A stretch of 64,000 nucleotides of DNA from Planctomycetia bacterium (GTDB lineage Bacteria; Planctomycetota; Planctomycetia; Pirellulales; Thermoguttaceae), in the NCBI GenBank assembly GCA_030539295.1, contig JAUNSJ010000002.1, positions 221,103-285,102 of the forward strand, given 5' to 3'. The position numbers were made by a program, and so were the translations under genes. Below are positions 8,820-17,103 of this stretch, in pieces; the stretch's first letter is position 1, and each line of letters opens with the position of its first letter. Below the pieces are notes generated by a model. That model saw only the letters and a list, made by a program, of their open reading frames with translations. It did no database searches and was not told where the DNA came from.

Positions 8820-9638
8820 ATGAGCGAGAACTGTAATCACAATTGTGAATCGTGTCAGGAAGAGTGTGCAAGCAAAGCCCATATGCCGCAGAAAGTGGAA
8901 CTGGGGGCCAGCAGCACCGTAAAAAAGGTTTTTGGCGTTGTAAGTGGAAAAGGGGGAGTCGGCAAGTCGCTGGTCACCTCGCTCCTGGCGGTCGAATTAT
9001 GTCGCAAGGGGCTTTCAACGGCCATTCTGGATGCCGATATTACCGGGCCTTCCATTCCGAAAATCTTCGGACTGAAGGAGAAAGTCTTTGCCGGTGAGAA
9101 TGGTCTTATTCCCATAACTTCGGCCGGCGGGATTCGGATTATGTCGGCCAACTCCCTGCTGGAAAACGAAACGGACCCACTTGTCTGGCGCGGACCTCTG
9201 ATCGCCGGGACAATTTGCCAACTTTGGTCGGAAACCGATTGGGGCAATGTTGACCGGCTCCTGGTCGATATGCCACCGGGAACTGGTGACGTCCCGCTCA
9301 CCGTGTTTCAATCGCTCCCGGTCGATGGCATTATTGTCGTGACCTCGCCTCAAGAGCTTGTGGGCATGATTGTCGAAAAAGCCATAAAGATGGCCAATAT
9401 TATGAATGTCCCTGTTCTCGGTATTGTCGAGAATATGTCCTGGTTCCAGTGCCCGGAGTGCGGCTCGCGATATTCTCTCTTTGGCGAGAGCCAGGTCGCA
9501 CGCGTCGCCGAGCAATTCAATATTAAAACCACCGCTTGCATTCCCATGATGCCCGACATGGCCAAGCTGTGTGACCAGGGACGCATTGAAGTTTTTCAGG
9601 GTGATTGGCTTAAGCCCCTGCTCGACGTTCTGCAATAA
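8820..9638 (+). CDS. mrp: Mrp/NBP35-family Fe-S cluster carrier ATPase
   Basis: A 272-aa P-loop ATPase that in this family assembles or transfers Fe-S clusters. The deviant Walker A is VVSGKGGVGKS (about residue 42), with the ADITGPSIP switch and the DMPPGTGD motif. It starts MSENCNHNCESCQEEC, a cysteine-rich head as in NBP35/Ind1 proteins, and has the C-terminal CPECGS pair that bridges a cluster between two subunits. I chose the ATG at 8820, just before the cysteine head; an upstream TTG would add residues encoded by a GGAGGA stretch. A strong hairpin follows the stop codon. Single-gene unit. Confidence 0.9.
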   Translation: MSENCNHNCESCQEECASKAHMPQKVELGASSTVKKVFGVVSGKGGVGKSLVTSLLAVELCRKGLSTAILDADITGPSIPKIFGLKEKVFAGENGLIPITSAGGIRIMSANSLLENETDPLVWRGPLIAGTICQLWSETDWGNVDRLLVDMPPGTGDVPLTVFQSLPVDGIIVVTSPQELVGMIVEKAIKMANIMNVPVLGIVENMSWFQCPECGSRYSLFGESQVARVAEQFNIKTTACIPMMPDMAKLCDQGRIEVFQGDWLKPLLDVLQ

Positions 9639-9681
9639 AATGACGTCTAGCGGTAAGAAGAAAACTCATTTTTTCCATAAG

Positions 9682-9728
9682 GGACCAGGTTCGATTCCTT
9701 GACCAGCGAACCTGGTCCGTAGATTTTT
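9682..9728 (+). terminator. Rho-independent terminator after mrp
   Basis: Twelve-base perfect stem GGACCAGGTTCG (9682-9693) with CGAACCTGGTCC (9707-9718), 13-base loop, followed by GTAGATTTTT. It sits 44 bases after the mrp stop and 37 bases before the next start, so it separates the two genes or attenuates read-through. Confidence 0.65.
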
Positions 9729-9764
9729 GTGATACACTGTTGCAGCCGAGGGGAGGACGGGAAA

Positions 9765-12215
9765 ATGAAGCGACCTGTAGCGGATGAGTCGATTAATTTA
9801 CATGGCCTGGCGCCCGACGTCGCCCTTTTGCGCGTGCGAAACAAATGTCAGGAGCCTGGTATGAAGGGACATACCCTGCTCGTGATTCATGGTTACGGGC
9901 AGGGTATTCTTCGCGAACGTGTTCGTAATTGGGGGCAAAGTTCCTTACTGGTAAAAACGATGTGGCCCGGTGAGCAGTACAATTTGCCGGGGGGCGGCGG
10001 CGTGACCCTGTTCTTTCTTTCGCTCCTGTTCTGTCTGATGGCCTGCCTTGTTGACTGTGTCATCGCCACGTCCGAGACTCCCGCGGCCGAGACGTCGGAC
10101 ACGATCGCTGCCGCGGAAACGAAGTCGCCTGTCTTTCTAATAGAGATTCCACTTCCGGTGACCGCTGAATGTAACGCGAATTTACGACGTTCTCTCGCCT
10201 CCGCGTTCGATCGTGACTTCAAGGAGAAGGAGCATGCGTCCAATGTTGACCCCGTTATTGTCTTTCGGTTCCGAACCGCGCCGGGGGAAGAGGAACACGC
10301 CAAGACGACTCTCTTTGGCGACGCATTTGAGCTGGCTCGCTTTCTTCGCGGGAAGCAGTTTGCCCCTGGCGGTAAGAATTCCTTTCGGACCATTGCCTGG
10401 ATAAGTGGCCCGCTGGCGGGACATGCATTATTACCGGCTCTGGCCTGTGACGAACTGATTGTGGGGGCCGAGTGTGCCTTGGGACCCGCTTCGCTTAATG
10501 ACTCACTTCCCACCGAGGCGGAACGAAGTGCCTATCGTGAAATGACCACGAAAAAGGGGTGTGAGTCTCTGCTTGATGCCTGGCTTAATCCGGCGTTAAA
10601 ACTGTATGAATATGAATCGGATACCGGCCACGGCTTTCTGGTGGGCGACTCTCTGGCGGCCGCAACTCCGCAAGGCATGGCTTTTCTGACAGAACCGGTG
10701 GAATACGCCTATCCCTTGGGCCGGGGCGTCTTTGCGGGCGCAGAATTACGACGCGTTGGGCTGGTTGACCGAACGTTGGATACATCTGGCGACGAGGAAT
10801 CCCTGGCCGACTTTGTAGCGGCCGTTCCCGGCGTTGACGGGCAGGTCACACGCGTGCCACTGCTGGCGACAGTACGACCGGGCGTAATACGGATTTTCGG
10901 GACTCTCGGCCCGGCCATGATGGCACAGATCCAGAGAAAAATCCTTGACGCGTTCGAGACCAGTCAGGTGAATTGTCTGATTCTGGAGATTGAATCTCCT
11001 GGCGGGTCGCTTACCGACGCGTTGAACTTGGGAAATTATCTTGTTAATGAAATTGACCACGGCACCGTGCGCGTCATCGGTTACGTTCCGAACGAAGCCC
11101 GAGGCGACGCCGCTATTCTGGCGCTCTCCTGTGACGAACTCTACGTGGGTGAGCATGCTATTCTGGGCGGGGCAGGGGCCGCCGTGCCTGACCCAACGGA
11201 ACTGGAGGCCGCATCCCGCACGATTGCCGAATCGTGGGCGCCCCGCTCCGGACGCAATCCCTCTCTTGCCACGGCCATGCTGTCATCACGTTCCCCGCTA
11301 CGCCAGTACCGCAACCGCGTCAGTGGCAAGGTCGACTGGTTTACCGAGAGCCTCTATCAGCAGGCGGGGGACCGCGACCAGTGGCAGCCGGGCGAGGTTG
11401 TCGTGGGCCAGGGGTATCTGTTTCAGACCAAAGGTAAGGAAGCAGTTACTTTCCGCATGGCCGAGGGAACCGTAAGGAGCTTTAGTGAACTATGTTCCGT
11501 CTGTGGGATTGGCAAGGAACCGCTGGTCGTGCAACCGCACTGGGTGGATGTCTTTCTGCAAGGACTGGCCAGTCCGCTCTGGTCGGGTATCTTGCTGTCC
11601 CTGGCTTTTGCTCTGTTATATATAGAAGCGAATTCACCGGGCCTTGGCTTTGCCGGAATGTTTGCCGCTCTGTTTCTTATTCTCTTCTTTTGGGCCAATC
11701 TCCTCGGTGGGACGGCCGGGTGGTTAGAGGTCCTCCTCCTGCTCTTCGGGGCCATACTCGTACTCTTGGAGATTTTCGTTATTCCCGGTTTTGGTCTGAC
11801 CGGCGTTCTTGGCGGCGCGTGTATGCTTATTGCACTCGTCCTGGCGACTCAAACCTTTGTCATTCCTCGCAATTTCTACCAGTGGGAACAATTTCGCAAC
11901 TCGCTGCTGATGTTGTGCATTGTTGGCGTGGGGACGCTCGCGGTTGCTGTGACGGGATTTCGTACCTTGCTCACGCGATTTTCTCTGCCGCCCGGTGAGC
12001 CGACTTCGCCGCAAAGTTCGCAAGAGGAGCGACTTACGCCTGGACAACGCGGCCGAACGACTTCCCCTTGTCTCCCTGCCGGCAAGGCCCGGTTTGGTGA
12101 CAACTGGGTCAGTGTCCTGGCCGAGGACGCCGTTCCTGTACCGGCCGACACCCCGGTGGAGATTGTGCGGATTAGCGGTAATCAGATTACCGTGCGCCCC
12201 GTCAAGCCTTGGTAG
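9765..12215 (+). CDS. Smr domain fused to NfeD-type membrane protein with two degenerate ClpP-like domains
   Basis: An 816-aa protein of unusual layout. Residues about 9-80 are a Smr (MutS2 C-terminal) domain, shown by INLHGLAPDVAL and IHGYGQGILRE and ending GGGGVTL. A hydrophobic helix follows at once (about 81-100), then two tandem ClpP/SppA-like crotonase-fold domains (about 115-360 and 375-590), a cluster of four to six membrane helices (about 620-750) and a C-terminal NfeD OB-fold (ARFGDNWVSVL). In both ClpP-like domains the nucleophile of the usual SAG motif is Gly (AGHALLPALACDEL; ARGDAAILALSCDEL), so I expect no protease activity. NfeD proteins partner with stomatins in membrane quality control; Smr domains bind or cut nucleic acid. 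The ATG at 9765 follows GGGGAGG. An in-frame GTG at 10002 after a GGGGGG run could start a shorter NfeD form. Confidence 0.75.
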   Translation: MKRPVADESINLHGLAPDVALLRVRNKCQEPGMKGHTLLVIHGYGQGILRERVRNWGQSSLLVKTMWPGEQYNLPGGGGVTLFFLSLLFCLMACLVDCVIATSETPAAETSDTIAAAETKSPVFLIEIPLPVTAECNANLRRSLASAFDRDFKEKEHASNVDPVIVFRFRTAPGEEEHAKTTLFGDAFELARFLRGKQFAPGGKNSFRTIAWISGPLAGHALLPALACDELIVGAECALGPASLNDSLPTEAERSAYREMTTKKGCESLLDAWLNPALKLYEYESDTGHGFLVGDSLAAATPQGMAFLTEPVEYAYPLGRGVFAGAELRRVGLVDRTLDTSGDEESLADFVAAVPGVDGQVTRVPLLATVRPGVIRIFGTLGPAMMAQIQRKILDAFETSQVNCLILEIESPGGSLTDALNLGNYLVNEIDHGTVRVIGYVPNEARGDAAILALSCDELYVGEHAILGGAGAAVPDPTELEAASRTIAESWAPRSGRNPSLATAMLSSRSPLRQYRNRVSGKVDWFTESLYQQAGDRDQWQPGEVVVGQGYLFQTKGKEAVTFRMAEGTVRSFSELCSVCGIGKEPLVVQPHWVDVFLQGLASPLWSGILLSLAFALLYIEANSPGLGFAGMFAALFLILFFWANLLGGTAGWLEVLLLLFGAILVLLEIFVIPGFGLTGVLGGACMLIALVLATQTFVIPRNFYQWEQFRNSLLMLCIVGVGTLAVAVTGFRTLLTRFSLPPGEPTSPQSSQEERLTPGQRGRTTSPCLPAGKARFGDNWVSVLAEDAVPVPADTPVEIVRISGNQITVRPVKPW

Positions 12216-12227
12216 TTCATTTCCAGG

Positions 12228-12250
12228 GCCGCGCGCCTTACGCGGCTTTT
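12228..12250 (+). terminator. Terminator after the Smr-NfeD gene
   Basis: Six-base GC stem GCCGCG (12228-12233) and CGCGGC (12241-12246), 7-base loop, followed directly by TTTT. It begins 12 bases after the stop codon at 12215 and touches the end of the convergent deacetylase gene. Confidence 0.55.
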
Positions 12251-13211
12251 ACACGTCGGAAAAGGACCCGAACTTCAGATTGTATTTCGCAAGGAACGGT
12301 TCGTAGACCTGCCGTGCCTGTAAGGCATTCCATTCCCGAAGACGCTGCGCGGATGTGGCAAACTTGCGGTCGGCACTCGAATAGACTTCGGACTTGAAAT
12401 CTTCAGGACGGCAGTTCCACGGATGAAGATTGATTTCAAATCGTTTTAATCCGGTACGTTGCGACAGGTTTGGGATGACTCGCAGAATTCTCGTAACCGT
12501 TTGCGTATCCACATGCCCGGTATCAAGAATACCGAAATAGCCGCAGGTTGCCGACGGTAAGGACGTTCGTGACCGGGCCAGTAGTGAGTCGAGAATCATT
12601 TTCTTCGCCGGACCGCCGGGAAACCGCTTTACCGCTGTGGTCAGGAATCTCGCCACCGACCCATAATTTTCATGTGGCTCTCGCAAGAGGAGTCCGGCTC
12701 GCTCCGCCTCCGCGGCCAACAGGTTCGTAATGCCGGGCAAAACGTGGATATGCTGATGGGAATCGATGTGGTCGGCCGTTAGCCCCTGCTGCGTCAGTAG
12801 TGTCCTGAAACGCGATGCCTGTGCCGTAAACTCAATTTGTATCTGACGATACGCTTCCGCCTTCGTTCGAGGCGAACAGAGAAGTTTGAGCAAAGAAAGG
12901 AATCCGTGGCGAAACCGTCCCTGGACGTCGGTTAAAAGCGGAATCTCACCCGGCGACGACACCGACTGACCGCTCGTCAGACAGAAGTGCAGGCCCAGGC
13001 CCGGTACCAGGTCCGACCGACTGACCTTGAGCTGACCCAACGATTCCAGACCCGCTCGCGCTCCAGGCATGCCCACCATGACCGAGATCGAACGAAGTAA
13101 GCCGCACGGCAAGACGCTCATCATCGAAGCATTGACCGATTCCGATAACCCAAAGTCGTCGCCATTAAAAATGATCGTGCACGGTTCTCGCGTTGAGGAT
13201 AGGGCCGTCAT
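12249..13211 (-). CDS. YdjC/ChbG/HpnK-family carbohydrate deacetylase
   Basis: A 320-aa protein of the YdjC-like fold. Metal-binding motifs are visible as NGDDFGLS near the N-terminus (about residue 17), GLHFCLTSG, and DSHQHIHVLPG (about 148). ChbG removes an acetyl group from chitooligosaccharides, and HpnK is tied to hopanoid biosynthesis. It lies 3 bases after the stop of a polyprenol-phosphate glycosyltransferase, so a paired role in making and N-deacetylating a lipid-linked sugar is likely (inference). The start ATG has only a poor ribosome site, consistent with translational coupling. Confidence 0.8.
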   Translation of the reverse strand: MTALSSTREPCTIIFNGDDFGLSESVNASMMSVLPCGLLRSISVMVGMPGARAGLESLGQLKVSRSDLVPGLGLHFCLTSGQSVSSPGEIPLLTDVQGRFRHGFLSLLKLLCSPRTKAEAYRQIQIEFTAQASRFRTLLTQQGLTADHIDSHQHIHVLPGITNLLAAEAERAGLLLREPHENYGSVARFLTTAVKRFPGGPAKKMILDSLLARSRTSLPSATCGYFGILDTGHVDTQTVTRILRVIPNLSQRTGLKRFEINLHPWNCRPEDFKSEVYSSADRKFATSAQRLREWNALQARQVYEPFLAKYNLKFGSFSDV

Positions 13212-13214
13212 AAA

Positions 13215-14471
13215 CTACGCCCGGCGCTGCATGGATAGGTGACTTTCACAACGAACCGAGGATAGGGTCATTTCCGAATCGTCTGGTTCTGCCGCGATGG
13301 ATGCTTCTGATTCTGACGCGGCGGCCAGCAGTGAACTTTCGCACAACGCGTCCGTGGTGTCCAGATTGCCTGATCGGCCAACAATATAGCGTGGTCGGTG
13401 CTTGACTTCGTCGTAAATCCTGCCGATATATTCACCTATGATACCCAGCGAAATAAGAACAGCCCCGCCGAGGAACAGATTTACCATGAACAGACTGGTC
13501 CATCCGGGAGTGACCGGGCCCCAGACGAAGTACTGAAAAATTGCCCAGAGACCATAGGGCAGCAGACTGGCAATGAGGACCAGGCCCAGCAAGGCAATCC
13601 ACCGGAGTGGTTTAACGGAGAAACTGAAGATCCCGTCCAGCGCCAAAGCAATCAGCTTGCGTGTGGAAAATGAGGGTACCCCTGCGTGACGCTCGTTGCA
13701 TTGGTACGGAATGGTCGTTTGTCGAAAGCCGAGCCAGGCGATTTGCGCACGAATAAAACGCGAATGTTCTGGCATGTTATTGAGTATATTAACGACCCTG
13801 CGGTCCATGAGCCGAAAGTCGGACACTCCCTGCTGGATTCGTACATCGGAGAGCATATTCATCACCTGATAGAACAGGGCCGAAGTGCTCCTCTTGATGT
13901 AACCTATTTCGCGGCCGTAGTTTCGAATCGTATTGACCACATGAAAGCCACGCTCCCACTGTTCTACAAGCACGCCGATCATTTCCGCCGGCTGCTGTAA
14001 GTCGGCATCCATAACAATAACGGCGTCGCCCTTCGCCGATTCAAGACCCGCTGTTATGGCCATTTGATTGCCGAAGTTCCGCGAAAAGGAGACGTATTTT
14101 ACACGATGGTCGCGCTCCGCAAGTGATTCCAGTTGCGACAATGTCCCATCCTGACTCCCGTCGTCTATAAAGATAAGCTCCCACGAATAGGCCAGCGACT
14201 CCAGTACCGGCCTGACATATTCGTAAAACGCCGCAATATTCGCTTCCTCATTGTAGGCTGGTACGACTAAAGTGATGGTTTTTCCAGCGATCCCTTTATG
14301 TTCTCCCACTTTGGTGTCAGAGAGCATGCTTCGGACTTGATATTTCGAAATGCGCTGTTCCTTCATCCCAATCCCCATTATTATTGAATCCGTTCTTGTG
14401 ACCATTTCGTTTGGACTTTTCCCTTCGACCGGCGAGGAAATTCCTGTCCATGAATAATTTTCAGATATCAT
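13215..14471 (-). CDS. Polyprenol-phosphate glycosyltransferase (GT2, ArnC/GtrB/DPM1-like)
   Basis: A family-2 glycosyltransferase of about 418 aa. The GT-A domain begins TITLVVPAYNEEANI and shows FIDDGSQDGT and VMDADLQQP (the DxD metal site), followed by two C-terminal transmembrane helices (about residues 275-340) typical of enzymes that load a sugar onto undecaprenyl phosphate (ArnC, GtrB, DPM1). A poorly conserved head of about 70 residues precedes the catalytic domain, so the start is uncertain: the ATG at 14471 and a TTG at 14498 are both possible, and a later ATG (MKEQRISK) follows a purine-rich stretch. It precedes the deacetylase by 3 bases. The tail is rich in Ser, Ala and Glu. Confidence 0.8.
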   Translation of the reverse strand: MISENYSWTGISSPVEGKSPNEMVTRTDSIIMGIGMKEQRISKYQVRSMLSDTKVGEHKGIAGKTITLVVPAYNEEANIAAFYEYVRPVLESLAYSWELIFIDDGSQDGTLSQLESLAERDHRVKYVSFSRNFGNQMAITAGLESAKGDAVIVMDADLQQPAEMIGVLVEQWERGFHVVNTIRNYGREIGYIKRSTSALFYQVMNMLSDVRIQQGVSDFRLMDRRVVNILNNMPEHSRFIRAQIAWLGFRQTTIPYQCNERHAGVPSFSTRKLIALALDGIFSFSVKPLRWIALLGLVLIASLLPYGLWAIFQYFVWGPVTPGWTSLFMVNLFLGGAVLISLGIIGEYIGRIYDEVKHRPRYIVGRSGNLDTTDALCESSLLAAASESEASIAAEPDDSEMTLSSVRCESHLSMQRRA

Positions 14472-14569
14472 TGTAACATGTTTCCCGCTCCGGGTCAATA
14501 GGTTTTTTTCTTCGACTTGATGTGTCGTTTTGTGTCGTTTTATTACACTTTTTTGACGTCATTTTCAAC

Positions 14570-14597
14570 TTGTTTTTTCTGTAAAGCGAATTACAAT
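14570..14597 (+). promoter_or_regulatory. Possible promoter of the lyase/DUF1559 cassette A
   Basis: TTGTTT (14570-14575), 16 bases, then TACAAT (14592-14597), the latter matching five of six -10 positions. It lies about 120 bases before the lyase start. Just upstream, at about 14521-14540, a 10-base tandem repeat TGTGTCGTTT occurs twice, which may be a regulator site. Confidence 0.4.
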
Positions 14598-14714
14598 GAG
14601 TAGAGAGGTTGAGAAATGAGCGGGGCGCCGCGATTTCGATAATTGAGGTTATCCGAGAATCGTCTGGTGCGGAAAATCGAAGGAAACCGGCATAATCGCA
14701 GGACAAGAGACTTA

Positions 14715-15716
14715 ATGACGCAAATGGCAATAACAGAAGGTACAAAGAGACAGGAGCGGCCGGAAGTGACGCCCTGCACGGATTGTCACCCGGAATCGCA
14801 GGTTAATCGCATAGCGGGGATTGTGCCTCCCCTGCTGACTCCGCTTATTGACGACGACTGCCTTGATATTGATGGTTTGCATCTTCAGCTTGACCGATTT
14901 ATCCGCGCAGGGATCCACGGGATTTTTCTGCTCGGTTCGTGCGGGGAAGGACCCAGCTTGAGCTATCGCATTCGTCGTGAGCTGATTCATGAGGTGGCAA
15001 GTCATCTGCAAGGTCGTATGCCGATTTTGGCCGGAGTTTCGGACACGTCCTTTGTCGAGCTTATGCGTATGGCTGACTATGCCGCTCAGGAAGGGGTTAC
15101 GGCCGTCGTTTTAGCTGGCCCCTATTACTATCCGCTTGCGAGCGACGACTTCCTTCGCTATCTGGAAGCGGTGGCGGAACAGTTACCCATTCCCGCTTTT
15201 TTATACAATATGCCTTCACACACGAAACTTTGGTTCCAGCCATCTCTGCTCAAACGTGTGTTAACGCACCCGAAATATATTGGCGTCAAGGACAGTTCCG
15301 GGGATATGAACTATTTTACCCAGGTTGCCACTCTCATGCGAAACTTTCCGGACAAATCGTTGTTTATCGGTTCGGACTTCCTGTTACCGCAGGGACTGGA
15401 AGTCGGCTGTGACGGCGGTATTTGCGGCGGGGCAAATCTTTTCCCAACCCTCTTTGTGGGTTTATACAACGCGTTTCGTCGTAATGATGCGTCCCGATTG
15501 GCCCTTTTAAAGAAGCAACTTGACTCTCTTAAGCAACTGTATACCTGTTTTGAAGGTGCGTCCTTCTTGAGTACAACGAAAACGGCGCTGTCCCTGCTCG
15601 GTATATGCAGTGACCACTTTGCCGAACCATTTCATTCGCTCAAAGCACAGGAAAAACAAAAAGTACACATGATTCTGGAGCGTATCCAAACGGAATCAAT
15701 TTCAGGAATGATGTAG
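14715..15716 (+). CDS. Dihydrodipicolinate synthase/N-acetylneuraminate lyase family aldolase
   Basis: A 333-aa class I aldolase of the DapA/NanA family. Family landmarks are the GSCGEG substrate loop, the catalytic Tyr in FLYNMP and the Schiff-base Lys in GVKDSSGD. Family members cleave or make 2-keto-3-deoxy sugar acids, sialic acid or dihydrodipicolinate; the sequence alone does not choose between them. The gene stands 46 bases ahead of a DUF1559 protein, a sialidase-like secreted protein and a lipoprotein, so a catabolic lyase such as a sialic-acid or keto-deoxy-sugar aldolase is more likely than lysine synthesis. The N-terminus has about 45 extra residues with CTDC before the barrel. ATG at 14715 chosen because AGGACAAGAG precedes it. 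Confidence 0.8.
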   Translation: MTQMAITEGTKRQERPEVTPCTDCHPESQVNRIAGIVPPLLTPLIDDDCLDIDGLHLQLDRFIRAGIHGIFLLGSCGEGPSLSYRIRRELIHEVASHLQGRMPILAGVSDTSFVELMRMADYAAQEGVTAVVLAGPYYYPLASDDFLRYLEAVAEQLPIPAFLYNMPSHTKLWFQPSLLKRVLTHPKYIGVKDSSGDMNYFTQVATLMRNFPDKSLFIGSDFLLPQGLEVGCDGGICGGANLFPTLFVGLYNAFRRNDASRLALLKKQLDSLKQLYTCFEGASFLSTTKTALSLLGICSDHFAEPFHSLKAQEKQKVHMILERIQTESISGMM

Positions 15717-15762
15717 AAGCACGTCATTCAAAAACTTTAAAAGTTCGAGGAGGAACCTGATA

Positions 15763-17001
15763 ATGAAAAAGACCTTAGTCTGCTGTGAAAGAATTCGCCG
15801 CTGTGTTGGCTTTACCCTGGTGGAATTACTCGTGGTAATTGCCATTATTGGTATTTTGATTGCGCTGCTTTTGCCCGCGGTCCAGGCGGCACGAGAAGCC
15901 GCGCGGCGAATGGAGTGCACTAATAAGCTGAAACAGATTGTGCTGGCGCAGCATAATCATGCGGATACTTACGGTTATCTGCCGCCTCATATTTTTCAGG
16001 CGAATATGGGTGTAACAGCGTCGATGTGTGAACTTTCCTGGACTGGTAATATCAAATATCAGATGGGTAAGTTGGGCTGGCTGCTCCCGACACTTCCTTT
16101 TATTGAGCAGGTTTCAACGTATGAACTTGCGAAAAAGACCATCGCTAATCCGACCGGAAACGGGGTGCCCGGCCCGATGACTCAAGCGTTTCTGACAACG
16201 AATTACCCGATGGTTAGCGTTTCCATTCCGACTCTCTACTGTCCCTCGGATCCCGAAGCGGTTTTTACACCAGGCCCGGAAAAAGGAGCCTGTCACTCCA
16301 GCTATCTCGGCTGTCTGGGCGATATTCCTTTCGGTGTGGACGGGAACTATGGCGGCGTCTGCCGCGGTCTGGCCAATTGCAAACGTGGCGTCTTTCAACA
16401 TGGATATCAGCGTCAAGTTACCTTCGCCTCTGTTATTGACGGTACAAGTAATACGATCAGTATTGCCGAGGGCGTCATAGGAGATATGAGTAAAAGTGAA
16501 GAGGCAACCGCCAAACAGTATCGCTACAAGGGGGGTCCTTGCGTTTACTGGCCCGGCTACGCCGACGCGTCCATATCAAAATTCCTTTCCGGCTCGCGGT
16601 CGTCAAGCAACCCGAAATTCACCATAACGACGACCATTAATAATTTGGGCGGCATGCCAGGCTACTTCTATTGCCACGGTCCGTCAACGGTTTTCTTTAC
16701 CTTTCTGCCGCCGAATTCCCCGGCCATCGCCAGCGATTCCACTGGAACGTGTTCCGGTATTTATATTCCAAGCACGTCCAGCTACCACAGTGGCGGCGCC
16801 AATGTTGCCATGCTCGACGGCTCGGTTCGCTTTGTTTCGGACACCATTGACGTTGGAACAAACGTTAACGTCGGCTTCGTTAAGGCCTGTGGTTCCAATG
16901 CAACCTGGAATAATGTTTTTGACAAGTACACCGGCGCGAGTCCATGGGGGATCTGGGGTGCGCTGGGCAGTATATGCGGAGGCGAAACCAAAACACTGTA
17001 A
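15763..17001 (+). CDS. DUF1559 prepilin-like protein (cassette A)
   Basis: A 412-aa protein with a type IV prepilin-like leader: a short basic head, the cleavage site G/FTLVE at about residue 16, and the long hydrophobic helix [17 protein letters not shown], followed by [15 protein letters not shown]. The remainder is the extracellular DUF1559 domain, ending in the typical HSGGANVAMLDGSVRFV block. These proteins are hugely expanded in planctomycetes; the leader implies handling by a prepilin peptidase and display in a pseudopilus or at the membrane. AGGAGG precedes the ATG. It lies between the lyase gene and the sialidase-like gene, and has the same head as the copies at 47 and 54 kb. Confidence 0.9.
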   Translation: MKKTLVCCERIRRCVGFTLVELLVVIAIIGILIALLLPAVQAAREAARRMECTNKLKQIVLAQHNHADTYGYLPPHIFQANMGVTASMCELSWTGNIKYQMGKLGWLLPTLPFIEQVSTYELAKKTIANPTGNGVPGPMTQAFLTTNYPMVSVSIPTLYCPSDPEAVFTPGPEKGACHSSYLGCLGDIPFGVDGNYGGVCRGLANCKRGVFQHGYQRQVTFASVIDGTSNTISIAEGVIGDMSKSEEATAKQYRYKGGPCVYWPGYADASISKFLSGSRSSSNPKFTITTTINNLGGMPGYFYCHGPSTVFFTFLPPNSPAIASDSTGTCSGIYIPSTSSYHSGGANVAMLDGSVRFVSDTIDVGTNVNVGFVKACGSNATWNNVFDKYTGASPWGIWGALGSICGGETKTL

Positions 17002-17103
17002 ACATGTGCCGGGGCTAAATAAGATTGCCTTGCTTCGCTGTTGCGCAGACAAGGCCTGCGGGATATTTTTTAACGAATTTTGCAAAGATTGAAACTGGAA
17101 TAA

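Noticed and set aside
8566..8871. Short overlapping open frames on both strands upstream of mrp
   Set aside because: No ribosome site or recognisable sequence; AT-rich intergenic DNA.
9681..9720. A tRNA T-arm-like GGTTCGATTCC sequence
   Set aside because: It is part of a 12-base hairpin followed by T; no cloverleaf can be drawn around it.
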